A stretch of 64,000 nt of DNA from the NCBI GenBank assembly GCA_965197385.1, contig CBDANA010000009.1:1116001-1180000 (forward strand), read 5' to 3'. This DNA is from G963667915 sp965197385 (GTDB lineage: Bacteria; Acidobacteriota; Vicinamibacteria; Vicinamibacterales; UBA823). The translations under genes were made by a program, and so were the position numbers. The stretch's first letter is position 1, and the number at the start of each line of letters is the position of its first letter. This document shows, one piece after another, positions 37,019 through 45,392 of the stretch. The notes under the pieces were generated by a model that saw nothing but the letters and a program-made list of their open reading frames with translations, did not search any database and was not told the DNA's origin.

Positions 37019-37291
37019 AGGCCCTTTGGGTGGATGCAGACCGTCGGTGGTTTGCGCAAGCTCCGGCCTCGCGGCGTCCCACTCGTCGAGTGGCAGCTCA
37101 CTTTCGCCGCCACGGCCTATAACTTGGTCCGCCTGCGGAATCTGGAGGCGACGTGTCCCTGCTCGCCGGCCGCGCGTGTCGCCGGCCCCCTCATCGGGGT
37201 CAGCGCACACCCGTGCGCACGGTCGTCGGGCGGTCGTTACCCGCATGATGCTTAAGAAAACAGCCCGATACCCGGGTTCTTCCGCAGCCTG
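37019..37291 (+). mobile_element. Remnant of the IS5/IS1182-like element
   Basis: Reverse complement of about 18208-18480 of the intact IS: transposase tail (MQTVGGLRKLRPRGVPLVEW ... RNLEATCP) followed by the terminal repeat, ending at CTAG 37292-37295. The 5' three quarters are missing. It begins exactly at the right end of the truncated IS110 copy, so IS110 probably inserted into this older IS. Confidence 0.88.
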
Positions 37292-37459
37292 CTAGAGACG
37301 CCCGCGTGGCCTCATGGCTGGACGGTGGGGTGAGGAGGGGGCAGCTGTTGCTCTCTATGGTCGGTCCGGACGGCGTGCGCGAACCTGCTATCCTGGATGC
37401 CTGTAACGCATTCGCACACCGTCCGCCGTGTATGACCAAATCGCAGTGGAGGTCAGTCA

Positions 37460-39934
37460 ATGATTCGCCCAAGTGGAATCCTGTACCTGCTTTCAATCTT
37501 CCTGGCACTGTGGCCCGCGGCCGGTATCGCGCAGACCGGCAGCGTCCGCGGCAGCGTCGTCGACCAGACCGGGCTGGTGCTGCCAGGCGCCACGGTGATC
37601 TTGCGCGGCGAAGGCGTCCCTCGCACCGCCTATGCCGACGAGCAGGGCACCTTCGAGCTGGCTGGGGTCACCCCCGGCACCTATACGCTGACCGTGTCGC
37701 TGGGCGGATTCTCTGATGCCACGGTCGAGGACGTGGTCGTCTCCGGCACGGCGCTGACGTTGCCGCCGGTGGAGCTGCAGCTCACCAGCTTCGGCGAGAC
37801 GGTGGTCGTGACGGCGTCGCGCAGTGAAGTCCGCTTGCTCGATGCGCCGGTGTCGACGTCGGTCATCTCCGCCTCGACGCTCGAGACGACGCCGGCTCAG
37901 AATTTCGGCGACCTGCTGCGCGCGACGCCGGGCGTCAACGTCATCCAGCTGTCGGCGCGCGACGTGCAGGTCACCAGCCGCAGCTCCACCAATACGCTGA
38001 CGAACACGCAGCTCTTGCTGGTAGACGGGCGCAGCGCCTACCTCGACTTCTTCGGCCTCGTCCTCTGGGACCTGCTCCCGACCAACTTCGACGACGTAGA
38101 GCAGATCGAGGTGGTGCGGGGGCCGGCGTCCGCCGTGTGGGGCGCCAACGCCATGACCGGCGCCGTCAACATCATCACCAAGTCGCCGCGGGAGTCGGTC
38201 GGCACGACGGTGACGCTCAGCGGCGGGTATGTCGACCGGAACGACGGATCGGGCGTTGGACTCGGCGGCGGCTCGATGTTCGGCGCGAACGCCACCGTGA
38301 CGCGGGCGCCCAGCGACCGGCTATCGTACCGCGTCAGTGCTGGCTACTTCACGTCCGACGCCTTTGCGCGGCCGACCGGCCAGATCCGGGTGATCGACGA
38401 CCCGCGGCAGCCGGGCCAGACCGTGGGTGGGGCCTTCTATCCTCTCGACTCGGATACCGCCGCGTTCGGGACCGGATTCGCGAACCGGGGGACCAGCCAG
38501 CCGAAGTTCGACGTGCGGGTCGACCAGGAGCTGTCCCATGGCACCCTCACCTACGCAGGCGGCGTGGCCGGCACGGACGGGCTCGTCCACAGCGGCGTCG
38601 GGCCGTTCGACATGCAGACGGGGACCTATCTGGGCTACGGCAAACTGAACTACACGCGGGGCGGCCTGCGGGTCCAGTTCTTCACGAACGTCCTGAACGG
38701 GCAGGCGCCGAATCTGCTGCTGCCGGACCTCGCCACCGGGAGGCCGCTACAGCTTGACTTCACGACGCAGACCTATGACGGCGAGATCGGCCACTCGGTG
38801 TTCCTCGGAAACCGGCACCGGCTGACCTACGGCGGCAACGTGCGGCAGAACAACTTCGACATCACCCTCGCTCCGCTGGGCGAAAACCGCCTCGAGGTGG
38901 GCGCGTACCTGCAGGACGAGATCTTCTGGGAGCGGTTCCGGCTCGTGCTGGGCGGGCGCGTGGACAAGTTCGGCAACCTGTCCGATCCGAAGGTCTCGCC
39001 GCGGATCGCATTCATCGTCAAGCCGGCGGCGGATCATTCCGTCACGCTGTCGTACAATCGCGCGTTTCGCGCGCCGTCGGTCATCAATAACGCCCTGCAG
39101 ACGAACATCGTCAGCCCGGTAGCCCTGAGCGCCCTCGCGCCGCTCCTGCCGCCGGGGCTGCAGCCGGCGGTCGCCCAGCCGTTCCCGCTCGTCGTCGGCG
39201 CGGTCGGCAGCAACATTCCGATCGGCGGGATGTCTCAGGACGAGCTGACGGAAGAATCGCTGACGGCGTATGAAGTGAGCTACACGGGCGTGCTCCCGCG
39301 CGGCACGACGCTCGGCGGCTCGTTCTACGTCAACCGCCGCGACGATTCCATCAATTTCGTCTCCCTGCCGCGGTCACTCGACCCGTACACCGCGGCCAAT
39401 CCGCCGCCCGGCTGGCGGCTCCCGCCGGGCGTGCTGGCCCTCATGGCGCAGCGCGGGATCTTTCTGCCGCGCACCGCGTTCACGTACCTGAATCTGGGCC
39501 CGATCCGCCAGACCGGTCTGGAGCTGTGGCTTGAGCAGCAGTTCTCGCGGTCACTGGCCGCGTCCGTCAACTACTCGTGGCAATCCGAGCCGGAGATCCT
39601 GGACGATCCGAACCCGTACCTGCCCGCCGAGCTAGGACTGCCCCCGACGCACCGGTTCAACGCGGAGGTGAGGTGGAACGGGTCGCGGTTGCTTGGTTCC
39701 GCGTCCGTGAACGCCGCCACGGACGCGTTCTGGAGCGATGTCCTCACGGCGGGGTACCACGGCTACACCGACGGGTATGCGACGGTGAACGGCAGCGTTG
39801 GGGTGAAGTGGCAGAGCGGCGCCATGACGACGACGGTGAAGGTCAACAACCTGTTCAACCAGACCGTGCACCAGCACATCTTCGGCGACCTGCTGCGGCG
39901 GACCGTGCTGGGCGAGATCAAGTTCCGTCTCTGA
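37460..39934 (+). CDS. TonB-dependent receptor with carboxypeptidase-like N-terminal domain
   Basis: 824 residues with signal peptide (ILYLLSIFLALWPAAGIAQ). Residues about 27-110 form a CarboxypepD_reg-like beta-sandwich (GSVRGSVVDQTGLVLPGATV). A TonB-box-like GETVVVTASR follows, then the plug (FGDLLRATPGVNV, IEVVRGPASAVWGANAMTGAVN) and a long 22-strand barrel to KFRL. It imports a large substrate through the outer membrane; its ligand is unknown. GGAGGT precedes the ATG. It is intact although both flanks are transposon debris. Confidence 0.92.
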   Translation: MIRPSGILYLLSIFLALWPAAGIAQTGSVRGSVVDQTGLVLPGATVILRGEGVPRTAYADEQGTFELAGVTPGTYTLTVSLGGFSDATVEDVVVSGTALTLPPVELQLTSFGETVVVTASRSEVRLLDAPVSTSVISASTLETTPAQNFGDLLRATPGVNVIQLSARDVQVTSRSSTNTLTNTQLLLVDGRSAYLDFFGLVLWDLLPTNFDDVEQIEVVRGPASAVWGANAMTGAVNIITKSPRESVGTTVTLSGGYVDRNDGSGVGLGGGSMFGANATVTRAPSDRLSYRVSAGYFTSDAFARPTGQIRVIDDPRQPGQTVGGAFYPLDSDTAAFGTGFANRGTSQPKFDVRVDQELSHGTLTYAGGVAGTDGLVHSGVGPFDMQTGTYLGYGKLNYTRGGLRVQFFTNVLNGQAPNLLLPDLATGRPLQLDFTTQTYDGEIGHSVFLGNRHRLTYGGNVRQNNFDITLAPLGENRLEVGAYLQDEIFWERFRLVLGGRVDKFGNLSDPKVSPRIAFIVKPAADHSVTLSYNRAFRAPSVINNALQTNIVSPVALSALAPLLPPGLQPAVAQPFPLVVGAVGSNIPIGGMSQDELTEESLTAYEVSYTGVLPRGTTLGGSFYVNRRDDSINFVSLPRSLDPYTAANPPPGWRLPPGVLALMAQRGIFLPRTAFTYLNLGPIRQTGLELWLEQQFSRSLAASVNYSWQSEPEILDDPNPYLPAELGLPPTHRFNAEVRWNGSRLLGSASVNAATDAFWSDVLTAGYHGYTDGYATVNGSVGVKWQSGAMTTTVKVNNLFNQTVHQHIFGDLLRRTVLGEIKFRL

Positions 39935-39981
39935 CGCGCGCGTGCGTTGGCGCCAAGACCAGGGGCGGCTCCTGCAGTTCA

Positions 39982-40107
39982 AGCCACTTCAAGGTCATCC
40001 GGCTGGTGGAGGGCTCGGACCTGCCCGCGCGACGGACGTTGCGGGAACTGCAGGTCAATCGGCCCACGTTTTATCGCTGGTATGCCCGTACGGTCCAAAA
40101 ACTAGAT
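39982..40107 (+). pseudogene. IS3-family transposase remnant
   Basis: A short frame reads FKVIRLVEGSDLPARRTL and QVNRPTFYRWYARTVQKL, which matches the start of IS3-type OrfB proteins (HTH region before the integrase core). No core follows. It is a relic between the TonB receptor gene and the next transposase. Confidence 0.6.
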
Positions 40108-40132
40108 TGTGGGGTTGACGGCCGGTCATGTA

Positions 40133-41212
40133 TCACGCTGCTGACCGAGAGTCGTCGTGCAACATCCCACCGAGCCGCTGGCGGCACTGGACGCGACCAC
40201 GGGGTGGCGGGGCCGTCGCCAGCGGCAGGATCAGGCGATGGTCGAGCCCCTGGTGATTCCGTTCGTGGTGGTCGTGCGCGACGCACTCGCGGACGGCGCG
40301 ACGCAGCGAGCCCTCGTCGATCAGGACCATGCGCTCGAGGCAGGAGTCCTGGATGGTGCGCACGAAGCGCTCCGTGTAGGCGTTCAGGTTCGGCGCGCGG
40401 GCGGGGCGTCGGCTGGGGGTGACATCGGCCGGGGGGAGCGTGTCGCGCACGGCCGGCCGGAAGAGCGGGTCGCGGTCATGGATGAGGAACCGGATGTGTC
40501 GCAGGCATCCGTCCTCGGCATCGGTGGCGTGCCGCATGAGCTGGGTGACCCACGGCCCGTCGGGCTCGGCGCTGATGCCCGCGATCTGACCGCGGCGGCT
40601 GGCCAGGGGAATCAGGCCCAGCCCGGTGACGCGGGTCAGGCCGCGTGGCGTCCAGCCCTCGACCGTGAAGCAGTCGGCGGCGGCGAGCACGTCCCCGTGG
40701 GCCGCGAGCAACTCCCGCCAGGTCGTGCGCGTCTTGCGTTCGGGGGCGGGTGCTAGGCCGCGCTCCTTGCGCACGTTGGCGATGGGGCCCCGCGCGACCT
40801 GATGCCCGAGGTTGCCGAGGGCACCCCGAATACGGGTGTCGCCCCACTCGCGGTGCTCGGTGGCCATCCGGACGATGAGCCGGCGGATCGTGTCCAGGCC
40901 CCGTGGGCGGCCCGGTCCGCGACGGCCGCGGCCGGCGTATCTCCTCGCGATCAGCTGTCGATGCCAGCGGAGGAGGGTATCGGGCGTGACCAGGGTGTGC
41001 CGGTCACGGTGTCCCCGTCGCCCGAGGCGCTTGGCCTGTGCGGCCCGGCGCCGGCGCTGGGCGTCGGTGAACCGGAGACGGCCAGGACCGAGCTGCTCTC
41101 GGCGGACGCGATTCTCTTCCTGGAGAGAGTCCATGACGTCACGCGGCTGCTGGTTGATCCAGCCCGCGACGGCCACGACGAGGAACTGCAACACTTGGGG
41201 ACAAGGCGACAT
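40133..41212 (-). CDS. Integrase-core (rve) transposase
   Basis: 359 residues. A coiled N-terminus (LQEENRVRREQLGPGRLRFT) and HTH region (TPDTLLRWHRQLIARRY) are followed by an rve-type DDE core: AADCFTVEGWT (Asp), IHDRDPLFRPAV (Asp) and NLNAYTERFVRTIQDSC (Glu). HHERNHQGLDHRL closes the domain. It belongs to a group of single-ORF integrase-like transposases common in Acidobacteriota and Planctomycetota. A Cys and some aromatic positions in the core differ from typical members (for example GLGLIPLASRRG), so activity is uncertain. Confidence 0.8.
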   Translation of the reverse strand: MSPCPQVLQFLVVAVAGWINQQPRDVMDSLQEENRVRREQLGPGRLRFTDAQRRRRAAQAKRLGRRGHRDRHTLVTPDTLLRWHRQLIARRYAGRGRRGPGRPRGLDTIRRLIVRMATEHREWGDTRIRGALGNLGHQVARGPIANVRKERGLAPAPERKTRTTWRELLAAHGDVLAAADCFTVEGWTPRGLTRVTGLGLIPLASRRGQIAGISAEPDGPWVTQLMRHATDAEDGCLRHIRFLIHDRDPLFRPAVRDTLPPADVTPSRRPARAPNLNAYTERFVRTIQDSCLERMVLIDEGSLRRAVRECVAHDHHERNHQGLDHRLILPLATAPPPRGRVQCRQRLGGMLHDDSRSAA

Positions 41213-41748
41213 ACGGGGCGAGCCTAGCAGCGGCTCTCGGCGGTCACGAACGTCGCGACCCGGCGAGCGTCCAGCGTAGAATCAGCCCGTCGGACGGCGT
41301 CGATCGGGTTCTTGGACAGTACGCGGTCATCGTGTCCACCTACGGCTGGCCAGCCGATATTGTCGACGACGATGCCGTCCGCGAGCTGCTGGCGATCAAC
41401 GGTGGGAACTAGAGACCGGTTCGTGCTATTCCCTTCGGCTCCGTCCGGCGCCAAGGCGAAACTTGGGTCATGGGGCACCGTCCTCTTGAGCCCGTGTGAC
41501 CGACGCGTCTCCGGCGCTTCGGCGTGGACCGTGGCTGCTTCGATGGTGCGCTTGCGACCATTGTCGATCCCGGAACAGCGTGCTACGGTTCTCGACACTG
41601 TGCGCGGGTGATTCTTGAGACCGTGAGCGACAAGGCCGAGGCAGTTCTGCAGATCGACCACCTCTTCCAGTATGCCCTTTGCGCGGGTTTTGTCAACTTG
41701 CCGGACGCGGGCCGGGTCGCCGGCCAAGATCCGAACTTGGGCGGCTGC
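41213..41748. other. Gene-free stretch with a possible methylase tail
   Basis: No gene is supported here. On the plus strand, 41338-41412 encodes TYGWPADIVDDDAVRELLAI then a stop, resembling the C-terminal tail of Eco57I-type adenine methylases (typically AYGWPxDLxDEExLxRLLALN). It is far too short to function. The rest lies between two transposase genes and shows no recognisable content; its termini may belong to those elements. Confidence 0.35.
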
Positions 41749-42462
41749 TCACGAAGCACACGTCACCACGTTCCATTCGGCGAACGCTCGGGTGCGGAGC
41801 GCGCGGTGATGAGCGGCTTGTAGGAGGTGCCGGCCGACGCGGAAGAGATTCTGGACGACGCCGTGGACCGACGCGAAGCGTTGGAGGTGCGCGATCGATG
41901 TGAAGCCGCGCATCTGGCGCTCGCGGTGGCGGGTCGGTTGATGAGGCACTTCGACGCGATTGTTCGCATACGGGGCTGTGCAGTGCATGACCGACGGGAT
42001 CAGGGTACGGCAGGCGGCTTGATAGCTCGGCAGCTTGTCGGTGATCAAGCAGCGAGGGAGGGCGCCCTGTGTTTTCAAGAGCTTGCGGAAGAATCGGATC
42101 GCAGCTCGCCGATTCCGCCGGGGTTGCACGAGGATGTCGATCACATCCCCATCCTCGTCAACCGCCCGCCACAAGTACTGCGTCCGGCCCTGCATCCGCA
42201 CGAACAGCTCATCGAGATACCACGTATCTCCCTGGCGCCGCCGCCGCCGCCGCCGCCGTCGCGCATACTCCAGCCCGAACGTCCGGCACCATTGGCGGAT
42301 CGTCTCGTACGTGACGGTGATGCCGCGCTCGGCGAGGAGGTCCTCGACGTCCCGAAAACTGAGGCTGAACCGGTGGTACAACCACACCGCGTGACTGATG
42401 ACTTCCGACGGGAATCGGTATCCTCGGTAGCTCGGCATACGGCTACTGTGCCACGTCGGCAC
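41749..42462 (-). CDS. IS6-family transposase
   Basis: 237 residues. Signature pieces are YRFPSEVISHAVWLYHRFSL, SFRDVEDLLAERGITVTYET, the DDE first Asp in TWYLDELFVRMQG, second Asp in LITDKLPSYQAA, and Glu in NNRVEVPHQPTRHRERQMRG. An unusual run of nine Arg (residues about 68-76) is encoded by a (CCG)7 tract on the plus strand at 42238-42258. The frame is otherwise intact. Its C-terminal tail resembles the separate remnant at 44529-44708. Confidence 0.88.
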   Translation of the reverse strand: MPTWHSSRMPSYRGYRFPSEVISHAVWLYHRFSLSFRDVEDLLAERGITVTYETIRQWCRTFGLEYARRRRRRRRRQGDTWYLDELFVRMQGRTQYLWRAVDEDGDVIDILVQPRRNRRAAIRFFRKLLKTQGALPRCLITDKLPSYQAACRTLIPSVMHCTAPYANNRVEVPHQPTRHRERQMRGFTSIAHLQRFASVHGVVQNLFRVGRHLLQAAHHRALRTRAFAEWNVVTCAS

Positions 42463-42726
42463 TCAAGTTGACTGTGAGCATGATTCCCCTGCCTGTCGGG
42501 GTTGCTCAGTGACACCGGTGGGTGCCGGTGGGCGCTGGCCTGACCCACAAGTTGACTGACCTACGGTCCTGGCTACTGAACTGTCGGTCATCGTCCGTCG
42601 GCGATTGACACGGCAACCCGTCTGACCGGATGGGCCGTGACCCAATAGGGGCCTGCTGCAACGTCGACCCATCACAGTCCTGTCCGCCCATCCGGCCGAC
42701 GCACCAGCACCCGAGGAGGCCACCCG
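42463..42726 (+). ncRNA. Probable IS110 bridge-RNA region
   Basis: IS110 elements of this layout encode a structured bridge RNA in the non-coding left end before the transposase gene. Here about 260 bases are gene-free and contain strong hairpins, for example CACCGG/CCGGTG around tgggtg at 42513-42530 and cccc/gggg around 42486-42500. A GAGGAGG RBS closes it before the GTG/ATG start. The two binding loops cannot be assigned without comparing donor and target sites. Exact RNA ends are unknown. Confidence 0.5.
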
Positions 42727-43812
42727 GTGACGAACCACAGGACTATCCAGCCTGACGCGCGGAAGGTGATCGTCGGCGTGGACACCCACAAGCACGTCCA
42801 CGTGGCCGTGGCGATCGACACGAGGGGGGTCCGCCTCGACGATCGATCGTGTGCCGCCGACTCAGACGGCTACCAACAGCTGATCACCTGGGCCGAGCGT
42901 CACGGCCGCATCGCCGCGTTCGGCATCGAGGGCACCGGCAGCTACGGGGCGGGACTCACTCGCGCGGTCCGGCGAGCCGGGCACCAGGTGCTCGAAGTGA
43001 ACCGAGGCGACCGGCGCACACGTCGAATCGCCGGGAAGTCCGACCCCGTGGATGCCGAGACCGCCGCGCGGTCGGTTCTGGCGGGCCAATCGACCGCCAT
43101 CCCGAAGACCGCGGACGGAGCGGTCGAGATGATGCGCCACCTCAAAGTCGCGCGCCGGACGGCGGTCAAAGCCCGCACCTCGGCGATGATCACGCTGAAG
43201 CAGATCGTCGTCACCGCGCCGCCCGCGCTGCGAGAGACCCTCAACCCGCTCGCCGACCAGGCGCTCCTCAAACGCTGCCGCGGATGGCGCTGCGGCACGA
43301 TCGATACGCCGACCGCCTCGGCGAAACATACCCTCCGGGCGCTCGCCCGTCGCTGGTTCGCTCTCTCCGTCGAAATCGTGGACCACGACCGTCACGTGAG
43401 TCGACTCACCACCCAGACCTCACCGACGCTGCGTGAGGGCTTCGGCATCGGTGCCGACACCGCCGCCGAACTGCTGATCATCTTTGGCGACACCCCCGAT
43501 CGGATTCATTCTGAAGCCGCCTTCGCCAAGCTTTGCGGGGCCTGCCCCATCCCGGCTTCGTCCGGGATGACGACGGGGCGCCACCGCCTCTACCGCGGCG
43601 GTCATCGCCAGGCCAACGCCGCGCTCCACCGGGCCGTCATCGTGCGGATGCGGTTCCACACACCAACCCTCAACTACGTCGAACGACGCACCGCTGAAGG
43701 GCGGCCCAAACGGGAGATCATCCGCTGTCTTAAACGCTTTCTCGCCCGCGAGATCTTTCAGCGCGTGATGGCAGACTACCGAGCGCGCCAAGCCGCAGAC
43801 TTGGCGGCCTGA
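42727..43812 (+). CDS. IS110-family transposase (recombinase)
   Basis: 361 residues. N-terminal RuvC-like DEDD domain: IVGVDTHKHVHVAVAI (first Asp), FGIEGTGSYGAGL (Glu), NRGDRRTRRIAGKSDPVDAE (Asp residues). C-terminal transposase_20 domain: FGIGADTAAELLIIFGDTP and FAKLCGACPIPASSGMTTGR with the catalytic Ser of the Tnp domain near SSGMTTGRHRLYRGG. This is a complete gene and the likely source of the truncated copy at 36141-37018. The start has GAGGAGG at 42713-42719. Confidence 0.93.
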   Translation: MTNHRTIQPDARKVIVGVDTHKHVHVAVAIDTRGVRLDDRSCAADSDGYQQLITWAERHGRIAAFGIEGTGSYGAGLTRAVRRAGHQVLEVNRGDRRTRRIAGKSDPVDAETAARSVLAGQSTAIPKTADGAVEMMRHLKVARRTAVKARTSAMITLKQIVVTAPPALRETLNPLADQALLKRCRGWRCGTIDTPTASAKHTLRALARRWFALSVEIVDHDRHVSRLTTQTSPTLREGFGIGADTAAELLIIFGDTPDRIHSEAAFAKLCGACPIPASSGMTTGRHRLYRGGHRQANAALHRAVIVRMRFHTPTLNYVERRTAEGRPKREIIRCLKRFLAREIFQRVMADYRARQAADLAA

Positions 43813-43846
43813 ACGACCGTCTTGACATGTAGGGGCGTCAGAACCG

Positions 43847-44482
43847 TTGGAGTTCCTGGCTGCCAATGCAGGCTGGATCCTCGACCAACTTGACCGGGTG
43901 GAGCGGCTACGCGGCGTTCGGTGCACTGTGCACCCCGTGGGCGAAATCCTCTTCCGGGGAAAGTCAACTCGAGTTCGCGTCGAGGTCACACAATCGCGAT
44001 CCTGCGGCAACGCCGTACGGCTCATTGATGGCGAGATCGTTGTGTCGCGCGGACCGAACTCACGTACTCCTGTCGCGCGCAGCCTCGAACTCTGGCTGCG
44101 ACGGGAAGCCCGCCGGGGGATCGAGAGCCACTTGGAGGCTGTAACGGCTCGGCTTGGTGAGCGGCCGGGGCGTGTGTTCGTCATGGGCCAGCGCACGAAG
44201 TGGGGTAGCTGCTCGTCTCTTAGGAACCTGTCGTTCAACTGGAGGCTCATCCTCGCCCCGGATTACGTTCTCAGGTATCTCGTGATACATGAGGCTGTAC
44301 ACCTAGTCATTCCAGATCACTCGGCAAGATTCTGGCTTACGGTGCAAGGCTTGTGTCCGGAGACGGGCCAGGCAAGACAATGGCTGCGAGAGCGGATGTT
44401 GGATCTGGTAGTTGATTTGGAGCGCGCGTTTGGACTATCTCCTGGAGGAGAATCGCGTCCTCCGGGGATACTGTCAAGTTAG
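43847..44482 (+). CDS. YgjP/DUF45-type metal-dependent hydrolase, probably 5'-clipped
   Basis: 211 residues in the present frame. Zinc-site motif HEAVHLVIPDHSARFW (HExxH plus a later His) and the KWGSCSSLRNLSFNWRLILAP signature are those of the YgjP-like M48-related family. Full proteins usually begin about 40 residues earlier with a beta hairpin; here the frame starts only seven bases after the right end of the IS110 element. So the insertion has probably removed the native start. The active site is retained. Confidence 0.75.
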   Translation: MEFLAANAGWILDQLDRVERLRGVRCTVHPVGEILFRGKSTRVRVEVTQSRSCGNAVRLIDGEIVVSRGPNSRTPVARSLELWLRREARRGIESHLEAVTARLGERPGRVFVMGQRTKWGSCSSLRNLSFNWRLILAPDYVLRYLVIHEAVHLVIPDHSARFWLTVQGLCPETGQARQWLRERMLDLVVDLERAFGLSPGGESRPPGILSS

Positions 44483-44528
44483 CGTTCGTCGAGCGAACCG
44501 GTACTCGGGATGGTGATCTCAGCTCAAG

Positions 44529-44708
44529 TCAGGCGGCGATCGTGACTGCATCCCACATGAGACAAGAGCGACCTCGTAGTTCCCGATGATGCGCCGCTCG
44601 CAACAGGTGACGGCCAACGTGGAAGAGGTTGCGGACGAGTCCATGCACGGACAAGAATCGCTGTGCCTGCCCGGGAGATCTAAACCGGCGCCACCAAAGG
44701 AAGATTCT
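44529..44708 (-). pseudogene. IS6-family transposase C-terminal remnant
   Basis: The last 59 codons of the minus-strand frame read RRFRSPGQAQRFLSVHGL and LFHVGRHLLRAAHHRELR, the same tail as in the IS6 transposase at 41749-42462 (RFASVHGVVQNLFRVGRHLLQAAHHRALR in part). The catalytic domain is absent. A distinct, older IS6 copy. Confidence 0.75.
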
Positions 44709-44730
44709 CGCCTCACGGTGAACATTCAGT

Positions 44731-45118
44731 TGGGCCTCGGCATCGCCGGGAAGCTCCAGGCCTCCAGCGACAACTGCGCGGTCGAAGCACTCGTACGTCC
44801 GCTCGCCGATGCGAAGAGATTGTGCAAGTCGATCTTCCTCTCGCCAAGAGTGAACGGGTGGTTTACCATTGATCAGCAATAACCGACTTGGATAGACGGT
44901 ATTCAACAGAACCTGCGTCAATGCGTTGCATCGCAAGTACGACGATCGGTTCGACATCTGGAAGGCCAGCAAGGGCGAAGCGCTCGAGTTCGGGAAGCGG
45001 CGGCTTCGAGGTCGAGGTTCTCTAGCGGGAATCTCGCCCTCCATTCCTTCGGTCGCTCCGGCCACGCTCAAGAATCAGGCAAGGCGCGGCGGACGGAGGC
45101 GGTGGTAGTCGGTCCGCT
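44731..45118. other. 388 bp without a supported gene
   Basis: Open frames exist on both strands but none has recognisable homology, a signal or a good RBS. The stretch lies between an IS6 remnant and an MBL-fold gene fragment. It is probably the leftover of clipped genes or IS flanks. Confidence 0.5.
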
Positions 45119-45298
45119 GGTCACTCGACGTGGCAAGAGGGCGTGCGTCTGTGCGAGGCGGCCGGCGCCGGCACCCTGGCGATCTTCCACCACGACCTGG
45201 CGCGGGGCGACGAAGCAATGGATGTGATCGCGGCGGCGGCCGAGCGGGCGCGGCCTGGGACGATCGTGGCTCGCGAAGGCCTGGTCCTTCGATACTGA
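45119..45298 (+). pseudogene. Metallo-beta-lactamase-fold hydrolase, C-terminal fragment
   Basis: 59 codons reading GHSTWQEGVRLCEAAGAGTL, AIFHHDLARGDEAMDVI and ARPGTIVAREG. This is the C-terminal end of MBL-fold metallohydrolases in which the HST.W and FHHDP..DD motifs carry a metal-site His. The upstream three quarters are missing, with no start codon in frame nearby. Confidence 0.7.
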
Positions 45299-45392
45299 TG
45301 CGGGGGCGCCCGCTCTGAAACACCTGGGGCCCATCCTGCGTCTTACAGTGGATATCGCTAGGCCTCGACAACAATTTCAGGAGTACCCTCGC

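Larger units (their letters stand above)
42463..43840 (+). mobile_element. IS110-family element, full copy
   Basis: Consists of a non-coding left region of about 260 bases, the transposase gene and a short right end closing at gtaggggcgtca (43840). That right end is identical in the truncated copy ending at 37018, while the sequence beyond diverges in both, which fixes the right boundary. The left boundary cannot be fixed because no second copy retains it. IS110 elements lack terminal inverted repeats, as seen here. Confidence 0.8.

Noticed and set aside
40133..41227. Plus-strand frames over the integrase-type transposase
   Set aside because: Antisense shadows without motifs.
42727..43812. 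IS110 gene as a phage or chromosomal recombinase
   Set aside because: DEDD plus transposase_20 architecture, a second near-identical copy and IS110-style non-coding left end identify it as an IS.
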